A DNA stretch of 64,000 nt. It comes from Nostoc sp. FACHB-973 (GTDB taxonomy: Bacteria; Cyanobacteriota; Cyanobacteriia; Cyanobacteriales; Nostocaceae). The notes below the pieces were generated by a model, which worked only from the letters and a program-made list of their open reading frames with translations, ran no database searches and was not told the DNA's origin. The stretch spans positions 1 to 64,000 of the forward strand of contig NZ_JACJSJ010000024.1 of the NCBI RefSeq assembly GCF_014698115.1, written 5' to 3'. The translations under genes and the position numbers were made by a program. Positions 17,353-26,340 of the stretch are shown one piece after another; the first letter of the stretch is position 1, and each line of letters opens with the position of its first letter.

Positions 17353-17382
17353 AACCGTGGTTAATCACAGTTAACCACGGTT
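17353..17382. terminator. bidirectional terminator hairpin
   Basis: A perfect 12-bp stem, AACCGTGGTTAA/TTAACCACGGTT, with a 6-base loop. T-runs flank it on the plus-strand side (17386-17402), and AAAA lies on the other side. It sits between the convergent R-M gene and the Bax-inhibitor-like gene, whose transcripts would both end here. Confidence 0.8.
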
Positions 17383-17415
17383 GATAAAAGTTTAAGTTTT
17401 TCTACTTACGAGTGG

Positions 17416-18144
17416 TTAATCGCGGCCATTGATGGCAATTAGCAACCGCAAGATAAAGACAAATAGGTTGATGTAAGTAAGGTACATCGATAAAGCAGCA
17501 GGCAGATATTGATCATCACTGTAAGTGCGCGGCAAGATGTAGAAATCGACAACTGAAGCCCCAACAAACAGAAATACTCCCAAACCGGAGATAGCGATTT
17601 CTAACCAATTTGGTGAGTAAACACCAAACATAGCAAACCCAAATTGGGCAAGGCACACAACCACCAAGGCAATGATGCCGAGATTGATGGTTTTCGTCAA
17701 AGCCATGCCGTCTTGTTCAGAAAGATTTGAACCAATTTGACGGGCTGCGATAAAGGTAACGCCACAACCAAGGGCAGCTAAACCAATGCCTTGAATGCCA
17801 ACGCCTTGGGATCTCAAAGCGACAAATACCAAGCCACTGAGGGTATATCCAGATAAAAGACTGTAGGTTGCCAACAGGGGTAGTGCCAGACCCTTGTTAC
17901 CTTTTTGGGCAACATTTTGGGCAACAAAGAACAAAATTAATTCCAGAATCACCGCACCAATGAAGGTAGGAAAGAATATTCCGGGGTTAGTACGGATAAC
18001 TCCTAAACCTCCGTAGGTTCCCAATGCAGTTAGCACCAATCCACCACCGACGTAGGGGAGGGCGTTAGCAATCACATTTGGGCCAACGAGTCCGTGAGAT
18101 TTCGCCTCACGGATAGCTTCACGAAAATTGCTGGTATTGCTCAT
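17416..18144 (-). CDS. Bax inhibitor-1/YccA-family membrane protein
   Basis: A 242-residue polytopic protein with about seven hydrophobic helices starting near residue 28. It has the family's C-terminal pattern: a DFYILPR acidic loop, then LTYINLFVFILRLLIAI and the short tail NGRD. BI-1/TMBIM proteins are proton-sensitive calcium-leak channels or stress-related membrane proteins; in bacteria the physiological role is poorly defined. Cyanobacterial members of this length and ending are common. It is monocistronic and divergent from sigF across a 340-base gap. Confidence 0.85.
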   Translation of the reverse strand: MSNTSNFREAIREAKSHGLVGPNVIANALPYVGGGLVLTALGTYGGLGVIRTNPGIFFPTFIGAVILELILFFVAQNVAQKGNKGLALPLLATYSLLSGYTLSGLVFVALRSQGVGIQGIGLAALGCGVTFIAARQIGSNLSEQDGMALTKTINLGIIALVVVCLAQFGFAMFGVYSPNWLEIAISGLGVFLFVGASVVDFYILPRTYSDDQYLPAALSMYLTYINLFVFILRLLIAINGRD

Positions 18145-18482
18145 ATTGAAAAACTAGTTTTTGAGGAAAATGTTCTGCTTATTCCTATTCTTACCAAGAT
18201 TTGGAACGAGAAACCAGGGAGAGGTTACACAAAGTTGGAGACAACTAAATAAAAAAGATGATGCAAGGTCTGAATTTTTATCCGGAAAACAAAAATAACT
18301 GGCGAGAGAGAAAGTCGCAAAATCATGCGTACAAATACTGAATTATAGACTGTAGCCCCTGATAAGTTCAGTGAAACGACGATGGCTTATTCAACCTTGG
18401 CTAAGGAAAATAATGACAGCCTAGAAGAAGATATACGCAGCTCCATTTTCTCAAAAATAGGAGTTACAACAAAGGAATTTAT
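18145..18482. other. divergent promoter region
   Basis: About 340 bases upstream of both sigF and the Bax-inhibitor-like gene. It contains purine-rich AAGGAATTTAT just before the sigF start, which can serve as its ribosome site. No coding region or strong repeat was seen, and promoter elements could not be assigned with confidence. Confidence 0.5.
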
Positions 18483-19268
18483 ATGGCAGCAAGTGAGTCC
18501 TCTTTACGAACTGATGGTATAGAATTATTACACTTGTACCACCAGAATCCATCTATTAAACTTCGTAATAAACTTGTACAATTACATACTGGCTTAGTGC
18601 GGAAGATGGCTCATAAATTCAGCCATCAATGTAATGAACCTTATGAAGATTTAGAACAAATTGGTTATTTTGGTTTAATTAGGGCAATTGAGCGTTTTGA
18701 TCCTAGTCAAGGATATGCTTTTAGTTCTTTTGCTGTGCCATATATTCGCGGTGAGATGCTGCACTTTTTGCGCGATCGCAGTACTCTATTAAAGATTCCT
18801 CGTCGTTGGCAAGAACTGTACAACGAAGGACAAAAGATTCGCAAAGAATTGGCTATGTCTTTGGGTCGTGCCCCCAAGGATGCTGAAATTGCCAAGGAAC
18901 TCCGAGTATCTGTACAAGAATGGCAAGAAACCAAGTTAGCTGCTCAAAACCGTTTGCCTTTGAGTTTAGATGCGACCGCAGTTAACTATGTTGATTGCCA
19001 AATCACCTTGGGTGAAGCACTTCCTTGTCCCCGTTCTACTGCCCAACAACAACTAGACGAAGAACGGCAACAACTCCAAGGGGCAATCAATATGTTAGAA
19101 GAAAAGCCCCGGATGGCAGTTGAAATGGTATTTTTGAAGGAACTTTCTCGCAAGGATGCTGCTAAGAATATTGGCACTAGTCCCATGACAGTAACCCGGT
19201 ATCTGCAAAAGGGAATTCAGGATTTAATTTGCTATTTGCAACCACAAGTTATGCCCACTGGATCGTAG
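18483..19268 (+). CDS. sigF: group 3 RNA polymerase sigma factor, SigF type
   Basis: A 261-residue alternative sigma factor of the SigB/F/G class. Region 2 is seen in KLVQLHTGLVRKMAHKFS through the YEDLEQIGYFGLIRAIERFD core and SSFAVPYIRGEMLHFLRDR. Region 3 covers PRRWQELYNEGQKIRKEL to GRAPKDAEIAKELRVS. Region 4 is the C-terminal helix-turn-helix (LSRKDAAKNIGTSPMTVTRYL). The length and the absence of region 1.1 fit group 3. In cyanobacteria SigF directs motility, pilus and cell-surface genes, and in Nostoc also hormogonium genes; that role is taken from the family. No anti-sigma gene is adjacent. Confidence 0.9.
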   Translation: MAASESSLRTDGIELLHLYHQNPSIKLRNKLVQLHTGLVRKMAHKFSHQCNEPYEDLEQIGYFGLIRAIERFDPSQGYAFSSFAVPYIRGEMLHFLRDRSTLLKIPRRWQELYNEGQKIRKELAMSLGRAPKDAEIAKELRVSVQEWQETKLAAQNRLPLSLDATAVNYVDCQITLGEALPCPRSTAQQQLDEERQQLQGAINMLEEKPRMAVEMVFLKELSRKDAAKNIGTSPMTVTRYLQKGIQDLICYLQPQVMPTGS

Positions 19269-19386
19269 TTATTAGTCAATGGTCAGTCGTTATACCATTT
19301 TTGATTTTGGGTTGAGAATTTTTTTCTCTTCAAGAGTTCTATTAATCCATCTGTCCCATTGATTTTTGAAATTGGTATTAGTAGAA

Positions 19387-19427
19387 AAACAACTGACAAA
19401 TGACAAATAACTAATAACAAATGACTA
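19387..19427. repeat. AT-rich heptamer array (TGACAAA/TAACAAA)
   Basis: Several imperfect copies of a 7-base unit (TGACAAA, TAACTAA, TAACAAA, TGACTAA) lie in the gap between the convergent sigF and chlD stop codons. Confidence 0.55.
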
Positions 19428-19428
19428 A

Positions 19429-21456
19429 TTATCGAGATTTTAAATCAGCGATCGCACCTTTAGTCATGGCAGCAATGGCTTGATCTGTCGCTTTTGGTAA
19501 ATGATAATACTTACCTGCTGCTGTTTGGGCTAATTCCTTAGCAAAGCCAGTAGAAACAAACTTACTCTCCGTATCAATCACTAATAGTTGCATCCCCAAA
19601 CCACGAATTCTCGCAGCAATTTCGAGCAATTCTCCTTTGATATCTGGCTTTTCTCCTGGTTCTAGCTGTTCACCTAAAGAACGCGCTAAGGGAATATTAC
19701 CCCGCCCGTCGGTGATCGCTACAAGTACTACTTGCCCAATATCTCCACTCATCTGGGCATTTAAGCCGACGCGCACAGCTTGGGTTAAACCATGCGCTAA
19801 GGGTGAACCCCCACCACAGGGTAATCTTTCCAAGCGGTTACGCGCCAAGGCAATGGAACGTGTTGGCGGTAATAATACTTCCGCTTGTTCTCCCCGGAAG
19901 GGAATCAATGCTATTTGGTCACGGTTTTGATAAGCTTCGGTTAAAAGTTGCATTACCGCGCCTTTGGCCGACTGCATCCGATTTAAGGCCATTGAGCCAG
20001 AAGCATCTACCACAAACACCACTAACGCCCCGGCTTTACGTACCAAGCGTTTGGAGCGAATGTCACCTTGTTCGACAATTACTTTTCTGTCTGGGTGTCG
20101 TTCTCGGCGTGCTTTTTGATACGGCGCTGCTGCTCTGAGGGTGGCATCTACGGCAATACGTCGCGCTTTTCCCTTGGGCAACATTGGCTTAATGTAACGT
20201 CCCCGGTCATCGGAAAAGATCACACTGCGACTACCAGATTTACCCTGCCGCTTCGCCATTTGCGTAAAATAAAGCACGCTGTCATCCAAAATTACCCCTT
20301 CCGGGTCAAAGATGAATTCCTCCGGGATACTGGGGGGTTCTTGCTCTTGATTTTCTTCCTGTTCTTCTTGTTCTTCTTCTTCTTGTTCTGATTCGTCTGG
20401 TTCTTCTTGATTTTGAGGTGGGGGTGGTGGCGGTGGCGGTGGTTGGTCTGGTGGTGGTGTCTGTACGATTGTTGCCCGTGGTACAATCACCAATTCCACA
20501 GCACGGCGCAGGTCTTCAGCATTGACTGTTGTGCGTCCCTCCAAAGCCGCAGCTGCTTTGGCAACCCGCGTGGCAAATAACTCGGCGCGATGTCCCTGAA
20601 CTCCGCCGCGAATTGCTTCATTCACCAGGTAGGCGATTTGTTCTTGGGTAATGCAGACATCCTTGAGCCATTCCCGTGCCAAGATAATTTGGGTTTTCAG
20701 GGCGTCTAAGTCTTCGTTGTACTGCAAAAGAAACTCTTGGGGAGATTGGGAGTAGGCGATCGCCACCTCTACTGCTGCTACTCTTTGATCTAAGCCCAGT
20801 ACACCGTCAGCAGAAAGAGCGATCGCAATTCTATCTAGCAAATGTTCCCTTAATGCTCCCTCTTCTGGGTTGTAGGTGGCAATAAATAGGGATTTACACG
20901 GATGCTGAAAACTAATCCCTTCCCGTTCAATCTGGTTACGTCCCTCAGATAATACTGTTAGTAGCTGATTTGATATTTGGTCATCTAATAAATTAATTTC
21001 ATCTACGTACAGTACACCACGGTTGGCTGTAGCAAGTAAACCCGGCTGAAAAATCGTATCACCTTGCTTTACCGACTTTTCTACGTCTACGGAACCCAGT
21101 AGCCTGTCTTCTGTAATACCTAGAGGAATTTGCAAAAAAGGCGCGGGAATAATTTCGACGGGAACATCTTGAATGTCTTTGTCTGTGTACTCCGCCAAAA
21201 GTTGATCGTCCCATTCTTCTGGGTGATTGGGGTCACAATTACTGATAGAACCTTTAACTACTTCGATGGGCGGTAGTAGAGCGTGGATAGCACGAGCCAT
21301 CACAGATTTTGCCGTACCGCGACGACCTGCGATCGCCACTCCCCCCAACCCCGGATCGACGGCTGCTAACAGCAGAGCTAATTTAATCGCTTCTTGACCG
21401 ACTACAGCAGTCAAAGGAAAGGCAGTGATAGTAGGGTTGATAGTGGGCGCAGGCAT
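19429..21456 (-). CDS. chlD: magnesium chelatase ATPase subunit D
   Basis: A 675-residue subunit of the ChlHID complex that inserts Mg2+ into protoporphyrin IX, the first committed step of chlorophyll synthesis. The N-terminal AAA+ domain has a Walker A-like [13 protein letters not shown] and [11 protein letters not shown] (Walker B). The middle (about residues 345-395) is a proline run followed by a very acidic Glu/Gln stretch, characteristic of ChlD. The C-terminal von Willebrand A domain has the MIDAS motif DASGSMA (in [13 protein letters not shown]) and the later ITDGRGN. Length and domain order match cyanobacterial ChlD. It is transcribed alone, convergent with sigF. Confidence 0.96.
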   Translation of the reverse strand: MPAPTINPTITAFPLTAVVGQEAIKLALLLAAVDPGLGGVAIAGRRGTAKSVMARAIHALLPPIEVVKGSISNCDPNHPEEWDDQLLAEYTDKDIQDVPVEIIPAPFLQIPLGITEDRLLGSVDVEKSVKQGDTIFQPGLLATANRGVLYVDEINLLDDQISNQLLTVLSEGRNQIEREGISFQHPCKSLFIATYNPEEGALREHLLDRIAIALSADGVLGLDQRVAAVEVAIAYSQSPQEFLLQYNEDLDALKTQIILAREWLKDVCITQEQIAYLVNEAIRGGVQGHRAELFATRVAKAAAALEGRTTVNAEDLRRAVELVIVPRATIVQTPPPDQPPPPPPPPPQNQEEPDESEQEEEEQEEQEENQEQEPPSIPEEFIFDPEGVILDDSVLYFTQMAKRQGKSGSRSVIFSDDRGRYIKPMLPKGKARRIAVDATLRAAAPYQKARRERHPDRKVIVEQGDIRSKRLVRKAGALVVFVVDASGSMALNRMQSAKGAVMQLLTEAYQNRDQIALIPFRGEQAEVLLPPTRSIALARNRLERLPCGGGSPLAHGLTQAVRVGLNAQMSGDIGQVVLVAITDGRGNIPLARSLGEQLEPGEKPDIKGELLEIAARIRGLGMQLLVIDTESKFVSTGFAKELAQTAAGKYYHLPKATDQAIAAMTKGAIADLKSR

Positions 21457-21905
21457 GGTTTGAATAATCGCTAGTCTCGGCCTTTAGCATATCAATTTCT
21501 CGTACATTTAAATCTAAAATCCCAAATTGTATTCAGATTAGCAGCTATGACACCTGACTTTTCACTCTTATCTGGAAAACCTCTCTGCTGCTCTTGAGAG
21601 GCTCTGAATTTTTAAACTAGGTCTGGTAGCAAGGGATAAAGCCTGTTTTATTTTTGGATAATTAGAGTTATTGACAATACTGCAAGATCTTAATTGACAG
21701 AATATTATTGCAATTGGTGCTTAGTTTTTAGGCATTGGTCACATTCGATAACATCAGGAATTGATAATTGCTCTAAGTTTATTGTTGTAGCTGGGCAAAA
21801 ATTCAAGTTTTTCACTTTCTAGTTAGGAAACTGTGCGCTGCAATGCTTCGCTACGCTTCTGAGGGCACTGTGCCGCACTGTACTATTTACCAGGAGACTA
21901 CGGCA
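21457..21905. other. intergenic region upstream of chlD and the CBS-CP12 gene
   Basis: About 450 bases holding the divergent promoters. Near 21840-21870 there is a GCTTCGCTACGCTTCTGAGG segment of the kind found in dispersed Nostoc palindromic repeats. It creates a fortuitous 21-codon upstream extension of the CBS-CP12 frame, which I do not consider coding. A GGAG at 21893-21896 precedes the chosen start. Confidence 0.5.
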
Positions 21906-22526
21906 ATGATGAAAGCTGAAGATATCATGACCAAAAACGTAGTTACCATTCGCGGTTCGGCAACTGTTGCTGAAGCGGTGGGGCTGATGAAAGAAAAAAA
22001 ATTGCGGGCGCTGGTTGTGGATCGTCGCTATGACGATGATGCCTATGGCATTGTTACAGAGACAGATGTTGTCTATAAAATAATAGCCTACGGTAAAGAC
22101 CCAAAGGAAGTAAGGGTTTACGAAATTATGAGTAAGCCTTGCATTGTGGTAAACCCTGATTTGGGTGTGGAATATGTAGCAAGATTATTTGCTAACACTG
22201 GTATCCACCGAGCGCCTGTGATTCAAGGTAAGCTGTTGGGCATTATCTCGATTACCGACATTTTGACCAAAAGCGACTTTGTGGAAGCGCCAAAAGTGCT
22301 ATTGCTAGAGGAGAGAATTCAAAAAGCAATTGAACAGGCTCGTGCTATTTGTACTGAACAAGGTGCTTATTCTAAAGCCTGTGCTGCTGCTTGGGATGAG
22401 GTAGAAGAACTCCAGGCGGAAGCAGCTCATCAAAAAGCTGAGGGTATGGTGTCAGCCAAAGTTACTTTTGAAAAATATTGCAAGGAAAATCCAGACGCAC
22501 CAGAATGTCGAAATTATTATCCGTGA
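21906..22526 (+). CDS. CBS-domain protein with C-terminal CP12 domain
   Basis: A 206-residue fusion. Residues 4-125 are two CBS motifs (MKAEDIMTKNVVTIRG...; YEIMSKPCIVVNPDLGVEYV...; GIISITDIL), a Bateman module that normally binds adenine nucleotides. Residues 137-206 are a CP12 module: ARAICTEQGAYSKACAAAWD, VEELQAEAAHQ and EKYCKENPDAPECR. Cys149/Cys159 and Cys192/Cys201 could form its two redox-sensitive disulfides. Stand-alone CP12 inhibits GAPDH and phosphoribulokinase in the dark; CBS-CP12 hybrids are known in cyanobacteria and are thought to couple redox state to adenylate signals. The start is chosen at the ATG pair after GGAG; the upstream in-frame ATG lies in a repeat. Confidence 0.92.
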   Translation: MMKAEDIMTKNVVTIRGSATVAEAVGLMKEKKLRALVVDRRYDDDAYGIVTETDVVYKIIAYGKDPKEVRVYEIMSKPCIVVNPDLGVEYVARLFANTGIHRAPVIQGKLLGIISITDILTKSDFVEAPKVLLLEERIQKAIEQARAICTEQGAYSKACAAAWDEVEELQAEAAHQKAEGMVSAKVTFEKYCKENPDAPECRNYYP

Positions 22527-22533
22527 TTGAGGT

Positions 22534-22603
22534 GTGGGGACTGGGGATTGGGGACTGGGGATTGGGGACTGGGGATTGGGGACTGGGGATTGGGGATTGG
22601 GGA
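22534..22603. repeat. GGGGACT/GGGGATT heptanucleotide tandem array
   Basis: About ten tandem 7-base units (GGGGACT and GGGGATT alternating) lie directly after the CBS-CP12 stop codon, in the gap to the convergent lptF/G-like gene. The same unit recurs at 34266-34310. Confidence 0.85.
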
Positions 22604-22656
22604 GAAATTGAATTAGTTCTTCTGCACCTTTGCTTCCTTTCCCCATCTTCTTCAAT

Positions 22657-23844
22657 TTACCGATTGGCGACTCGCATCAATAAAAACATACCTATTCCCA
22701 AAAAAACAAAGTTGGGTAACCAAGCCCCCATAAAGGGAGAGAGGACACCTGCTTGTGCGATCGCACCACTAATAAAGAAAATTAAGTAGTAGGAAAAAAT
22801 AATTATCACGCTAATCCCAAAACTGGTGCCTCTGCCGGTACGCTGGGGTATGCTTCCCATTGCTGCGCCGACTAAGCCAAAAACTACGCATACGAAGGGC
22901 AAGGAAATTTTTTGTTGAATCCTGACTTCAAGTTTACGAATTTTTTGGCGATCGCCACCGAGACGTTCCACTTCTAGTTGATCGAACCCTTCAGCAATAT
23001 TCATTTCGTCGTAGTCCCGGCTTTTTTCTGCCAAGCTTAATGGCGTGCGGGGTAGTTGCAGTTGTTGCTGTTCAAATCTGACGATATTGCGATAAGAGCG
23101 ATCGGCTGCGACAAAATAGATTGTGCCGTTATAAAAATCCCAGACATTTTTAGAACCATTCCACTCGGCGGATTCTGATACCACAATTTGATTCAGACCT
23201 TTGGTTGAACGATCTATAATTGTCAAACCTGTCATACGCTTACCATCAAATTGGTCGGCGTAAAACAAGCGTGTCAAGATTCTATTCTTACTGCCATCTG
23301 GCTGTACAACATCCTGGTATTCAGGATAAAAAATATTTTGCTGTTTAAAACTTGGCTTGTCTGATTTGAGGGCTTTATCCAGAGTCATCGCCGCTTGGTA
23401 ATTTGCTGCTGGTGCAATTTGTTCGTTAAATACAAATGTCATTCCTGTAACCAGAAGACTTAACATCACAGCAGTTAGCACCATGCGATAGACACTCACC
23501 CCACAACCACGCAAGGCTATTAATTCGCTTTCGCTGGAAAGACGACTGTAAGTCATCAAAGTAGCCAGCAGTGTGGACATGGGGAAGGCTAAAACGATAA
23601 AGTTGGGAAACTTTAATAAAAAAACCTGAATGGCGATATTTACAGGTAGTCCAGATTCGACGACTTTTCTAACTAGATCAAATACAGCATCAATGGTGAC
23701 GCCGATTGAAGAGAAAGCTCCGACACCGAAGAAGAACGGCGGCAACAATTCGCTGCCAAGATAACGATCCATAATCGTAAAAGGCAGCAGCGAACGTAGG
23801 CTGTAGAAAGACGGGAATTTCTTCGATATCATAAGCAACTTCAA
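22657..23844 (-). CDS. LptF/LptG-family permease (lipopolysaccharide export)
   Basis: A 395-residue inner-membrane protein of the YjgP/YjgQ family. It has three N-terminal helices (FTIMDRYLGSELLPPFFFGVG...; IAIQVFLLKFPNFIVLAFP; MVLTAVMLSLLVTGM), a large periplasmic beta-rich domain (about residues 140-300) and three C-terminal helices ending at LLMRVANR. It would pair with LptB to extract LPS from the inner membrane and push it to the LptA bridge. Cyanobacteria usually have one such permease, so calling it F or G is arbitrary. Translation may start at the internal MDRYLGSEL (residue 25), the usual family N-terminus. It is downstream of lptA and lptB on the same strand, separated by 413 bases containing tandem repeats. 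Confidence 0.9.
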   Translation of the reverse strand: MKLLMISKKFPSFYSLRSLLPFTIMDRYLGSELLPPFFFGVGAFSSIGVTIDAVFDLVRKVVESGLPVNIAIQVFLLKFPNFIVLAFPMSTLLATLMTYSRLSSESELIALRGCGVSVYRMVLTAVMLSLLVTGMTFVFNEQIAPAANYQAAMTLDKALKSDKPSFKQQNIFYPEYQDVVQPDGSKNRILTRLFYADQFDGKRMTGLTIIDRSTKGLNQIVVSESAEWNGSKNVWDFYNGTIYFVAADRSYRNIVRFEQQQLQLPRTPLSLAEKSRDYDEMNIAEGFDQLEVERLGGDRQKIRKLEVRIQQKISLPFVCVVFGLVGAAMGSIPQRTGRGTSFGISVIIIFSYYLIFFISGAIAQAGVLSPFMGAWLPNFVFLGIGMFLLMRVANR

Positions 23845-23888
23845 AAGTTAAATATTGGCAACCCTGGTAAAGCAAAGTATACAGGAAA

Positions 23889-23953
23889 AGTTAGGAGTTA
23901 GGAGTTAGGAATTAGTAGTTAGGAGTTAGAAGTTAGGAGTTAAGAGTTAGGAG
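23889..23953. repeat. GTTAGGA heptanucleotide array
   Basis: Roughly nine imperfect units of GTTAGGA. It is complementary in part to the CTCCTAA units at 24226-24247, so the RNA of this gap could form a long-range stem. Confidence 0.8.
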
Positions 23954-24183
23954 AAAAATAGGTTTAATATCTGGTTTGGGAGTATAAATTCTGTAGTTCA
24001 CTTAATTATGTCTACTTTATTTAGTATGAAAAATCAATTATTAATAGCTAAAAATTAACTAAGAAATTCATGCTGAAAAATAAACCATGAAGCTATTCTT
24101 TTAAATTGTTAACTAAATACAGCACTTTGCGATCAAATGCTCCATAGCACCTTAGTCTGAAAGCTAAATATAAAACTTTTTTC

Positions 24184-24250
24184 ACTCCAAACTCCAAACT
24201 CCAAACTCCAAACTCCAAACTCCAAACTCCTAACTCCTAACTCCTAACTT
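24184..24250. repeat. CTCCAAA/CTCCTAA heptanucleotide array
   Basis: About six CTCCAAA units are followed by three CTCCTAA units, ending 7 bases from the lptB stop codon. The internal switch of unit shows local homogenisation of the array. Confidence 0.85.
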
Positions 24251-24256
24251 CTGAAT

Positions 24257-24985
24257 TTAGACTTGAAAGCTATCGCCCAAGTAATATTGGCGCACGAGGG
24301 GGTTGTGGTAGAGTTCGTCAGCAGTGCCAAAAGCGAGAATTTGTCCCTCACGCATGATATAACCGCGATCGGTGATGGCGAGGGTTTCGCGGACATTATG
24401 ATCTGTGATTAAAATACCCATACCGCGATCGCGCAATTGTCCCACAATTTGCTGAATTTCCGAGACTGCTATGGGATCAACTCCCGCAAAGGGTTCATCC
24501 AAAAGTAAAAATTTTGGCCCTTCTCGCCCGGCAGCCAAAGACCTTGCTAATTCCGTCCGGCGTCGCTCACCACCAGAAAGTTGAATCCCTTTGCTATTAG
24601 CTAATTTTTCCAAGCGAAACTCCCGCAATAAAGTTGTTAATCGCCTTGACCACTCCCATCGTGGCACATTAGTTTGCTCTAGCACCAATAGAATATTATC
24701 CTGTACTGAGAGTTGGCGAAAAACACTTGGTTCTTGCGCTAAATAACCAATGCCCAATCGTGCCCTTTTGTGCATTGGCATTCCTGTAACGTCTAAATTA
24801 CCTAGCCAGACTTTTCCTTGATTGGGTTTTTCTAGACCTGTAGCAATGTAAAAAGTCGTAGTTTTACCAGCCCCATTAGGGCCTAGTAAACCAACGACTT
24901 CACCTTGAGCAACAGAAAGGTTGACGCGATTGACAATTACTCGCTTGTTATAAGATTTGTGAATATTCTCTAAAACAATTTTCAC
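24257..24985 (-). CDS. lptB: LPS export ABC transporter ATPase LptB
   Basis: A 242-residue ABC ATPase with Walker A GPNGAGKTTTFY, the Q-loop LAQEPSVFRQL, signature LSGGERRRTELARSL, Walker B FLLLDEPFAGVDP and the switch His in LITDHNVRET. The AGVDP and DHNVRETL segments are characteristic of the LptB subfamily rather than of amino-acid transporter ATPases. It powers LPS extraction through the LptF/G-type permease encoded downstream. It lies 30 bases after lptA, so the two are probably co-transcribed. Confidence 0.95.
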   Translation of the reverse strand: MKIVLENIHKSYNKRVIVNRVNLSVAQGEVVGLLGPNGAGKTTTFYIATGLEKPNQGKVWLGNLDVTGMPMHKRARLGIGYLAQEPSVFRQLSVQDNILLVLEQTNVPRWEWSRRLTTLLREFRLEKLANSKGIQLSGGERRRTELARSLAAGREGPKFLLLDEPFAGVDPIAVSEIQQIVGQLRDRGMGILITDHNVRETLAITDRGYIMREGQILAFGTADELYHNPLVRQYYLGDSFQV

Positions 24986-25015
24986 GCTAGAGGCAGCCTT
25001 TCTTACTAGTAGATG

Positions 25016-25513
25016 CTAATTAGAACGCTTGAATTCTGGTGTCTTTGGCGCAGGTGTCGCAGTTTGTCCATCATTATCGGATTCCTGGAGCATGTAGATG
25101 GACTCTACCTGGCGGTTGGATTGGGGTAAGGCGACAAATCGCCCTTCATCAATTAAATAGGTTACCTTCTCTGCCCGGATACTGTTACCTCCTTGTTGCA
25201 AAATATAAACGTTCCCACTAAAGTCAATGCGGCGTTCTTTACTAAAATACTGTGCTTGGGCAGCTGTTGCCTGAAGCTGGCGAGCAGGATAGAACATTTG
25301 CACATTGCCGCGAGCTGTGACTACTTGAGTGTTGGCGTCATATTCTTGCACATCGGCACGGATAGTCAGAGGGCGATTTCCTTCAGATGTTTGTGCAGTA
25401 GCGCTTTGGACTTGGTTCGGGAAAGCAGAAGTTCCTAAGAGAAAAGCTGGCAGCAATAAGGCTAATCCAACACGACGCATCTGGGATATGGGCAATTTAT
25501 AGCAGGACATCAT
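25016..25513 (-). CDS. lptA: periplasmic LPS-bridge protein LptA (OstA-like)
   Basis: A 165-residue exported protein. The signal peptide is about residues 13-40 (VGLALLLPAFLLGTSAFPNQVQS, then an ATAQT cleavage-like site). A single OstA-type beta-jellyroll domain follows: LTIRADVQEYDANTQVVTARG, NVQMFYPARQLQATAAQAQYF, IDFSGNVYILQQGGNSIRAE and a VTYLIDEGRF strand. It would shuttle LPS across the periplasm. It is the first gene of the lptA-lptB-permease set. The region just upstream carries an IS605-type right-end relic. Confidence 0.88.
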   Translation of the reverse strand: MMSCYKLPISQMRRVGLALLLPAFLLGTSAFPNQVQSATAQTSEGNRPLTIRADVQEYDANTQVVTARGNVQMFYPARQLQATAAQAQYFSKERRIDFSGNVYILQQGGNSIRAEKVTYLIDEGRFVALPQSNRQVESIYMLQESDNDGQTATPAPKTPEFKRSN

Positions 25514-25563
25514 TGCAATTGAGGGTTGAGAGTTTGGGCTTGTGTTTTAATTATCTCGTTGAA

Positions 25564-25604
25564 CCAAGAATCCTCGCCCTTTTAGGGCGGTGGAGTCTCA
25601 ACTC
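25564..25604 (+). mobile_element. solitary right-end relic of an IS605-type element
   Basis: The string CAAGAATC, a hairpin CGCCCT-TTT-AGGGCG (25575-25589) and the trailing GTGGAGTCTCAAC reproduce the order and spacing of the right end at 5312-5351 (CAAGAATC, hairpin, GTGAGTATGTCAAC). No tnpA or tnpB is present around it. It lies about 50 bases upstream of the lptA start. A simple terminator-like dyad is the alternative explanation. Confidence 0.5.
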
Positions 25605-25639
25605 AAGTACTCTATCCAGAAACGAAACGTACAATCTGG

Positions 25640-25822
25640 ATTGATTTAGGATAACGACTGGCTGAAATAGTGACGCTACCCCCAACCTCAAGGTTTCAGG
25701 AAACTTGGCCAGTGGCGTAGTTATCTGCTTTGATTTTTGAACTCCTACGGCGTGGGTAGGGAGTAGGGAGTAGGGAAGTGGGGAGAGTTTTTTCAAGCAA
25801 TCAAATAGGAGTCCTGTAGTAG
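25640..25822. repeat. probable dispersed repeat upstream of lptA
   Basis: The stretch up to the AATCAAATAGGAGTCCTGTAG edge at 25798-25818 (compare 3124-3147) contains only an implausible 93-codon minus-strand frame with low-complexity ends. It looks like a degenerate mobile or repeat sequence. It is followed by a GGCGTAGCCCGTCGTAGACATCG motif (25896-25918) of the dispersed Nostoc type. Confidence 0.35.
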
Positions 25823-25956
25823 GCGAACACAAGTTTTTTAAAAGATTTAAGTTGACATCTATAGTACTAAATTACTATGAAATTATTGCGTAGGCGTAGC
25901 CCGTCGTAGACATCGCTCTTCGTTGTAGATTGGGTTGAGTGACAGCATCGCTTTTT

Positions 25957-26340
25957 TTAAATAAGGCTAACTGAGTAGGCGCGGATTTTTGCATCGACTG
26001 TTGCAATCGTTAAGCCGTGATGCAAAGCTTGACAGATAAGCATTCTATCAAAAGGGTCATTATGTAATAATGGCAAGTTTGTAAGTTGAGTAACGCTGCC
26101 TTCATCGAGGTTAAGATTAGTAATTTGATGGCGATCGCGTTGTTTAGGAAGATAAATTTCAGGAGACTCTGGTAATGGTAGTTTACCTAATTTATATTTG
26201 ACAATACATTCCCATATTGAGACAACACTAAGATAAACTTCGTTATCTGGATCGCTAATAATATCTCGAACATCTATTGATAATTTATTATCACCGCCAA
26301 TAAACCATAAAAATATATGCGTGTCTAGAAGAATTTTCAT
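25957..26340 (-). CDS. vapC: PIN-domain toxin, VapC family
   Basis: A 127-residue PIN-domain ribonuclease. It begins MKILLDTHIFLWFIGG, with the first catalytic Asp in LLDTH. Further acidic residues follow in the middle (VSIWECIVKYKLGKLPLP, with the conserved Glu) and in HNDPFDRMLICQAL (Asp pair), with TVDAKIRAY near the end. VapC toxins cleave specific RNAs when released from their antitoxin. Its start codon overlaps the last four bases of the antitoxin gene (ATGA), the usual translational coupling of such pairs. Toxicity and RNA target are unverified. Confidence 0.9.
   Translation of the reverse strand: MKILLDTHIFLWFIGGDNKLSIDVRDIISDPDNEVYLSVVSIWECIVKYKLGKLPLPESPEIYLPKQRDRHQITNLNLDEGSVTQLTNLPLLHNDPFDRMLICQALHHGLTIATVDAKIRAYSVSLI

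Larger units (their letters stand above)
23845..24256. other. repeat-filled gap inside the lpt set
   Basis: About 410 bases between lptB and the permease gene. It contains two heptamer arrays in opposite senses (listed separately) flanking an AT-rich core. No gene was seen. Confidence 0.6.

Noticed and set aside
23889..24250. CRISPR array
   Set aside because: The units are 7 bases long, contiguous and without spacers, so they are short tandem repeats.
25551..25832. 93-codon minus-strand frame upstream of lptA as a gene
   Set aside because: It spans an IS605-type hairpin at one end and a repeat edge at the other, and has no plausible domain.
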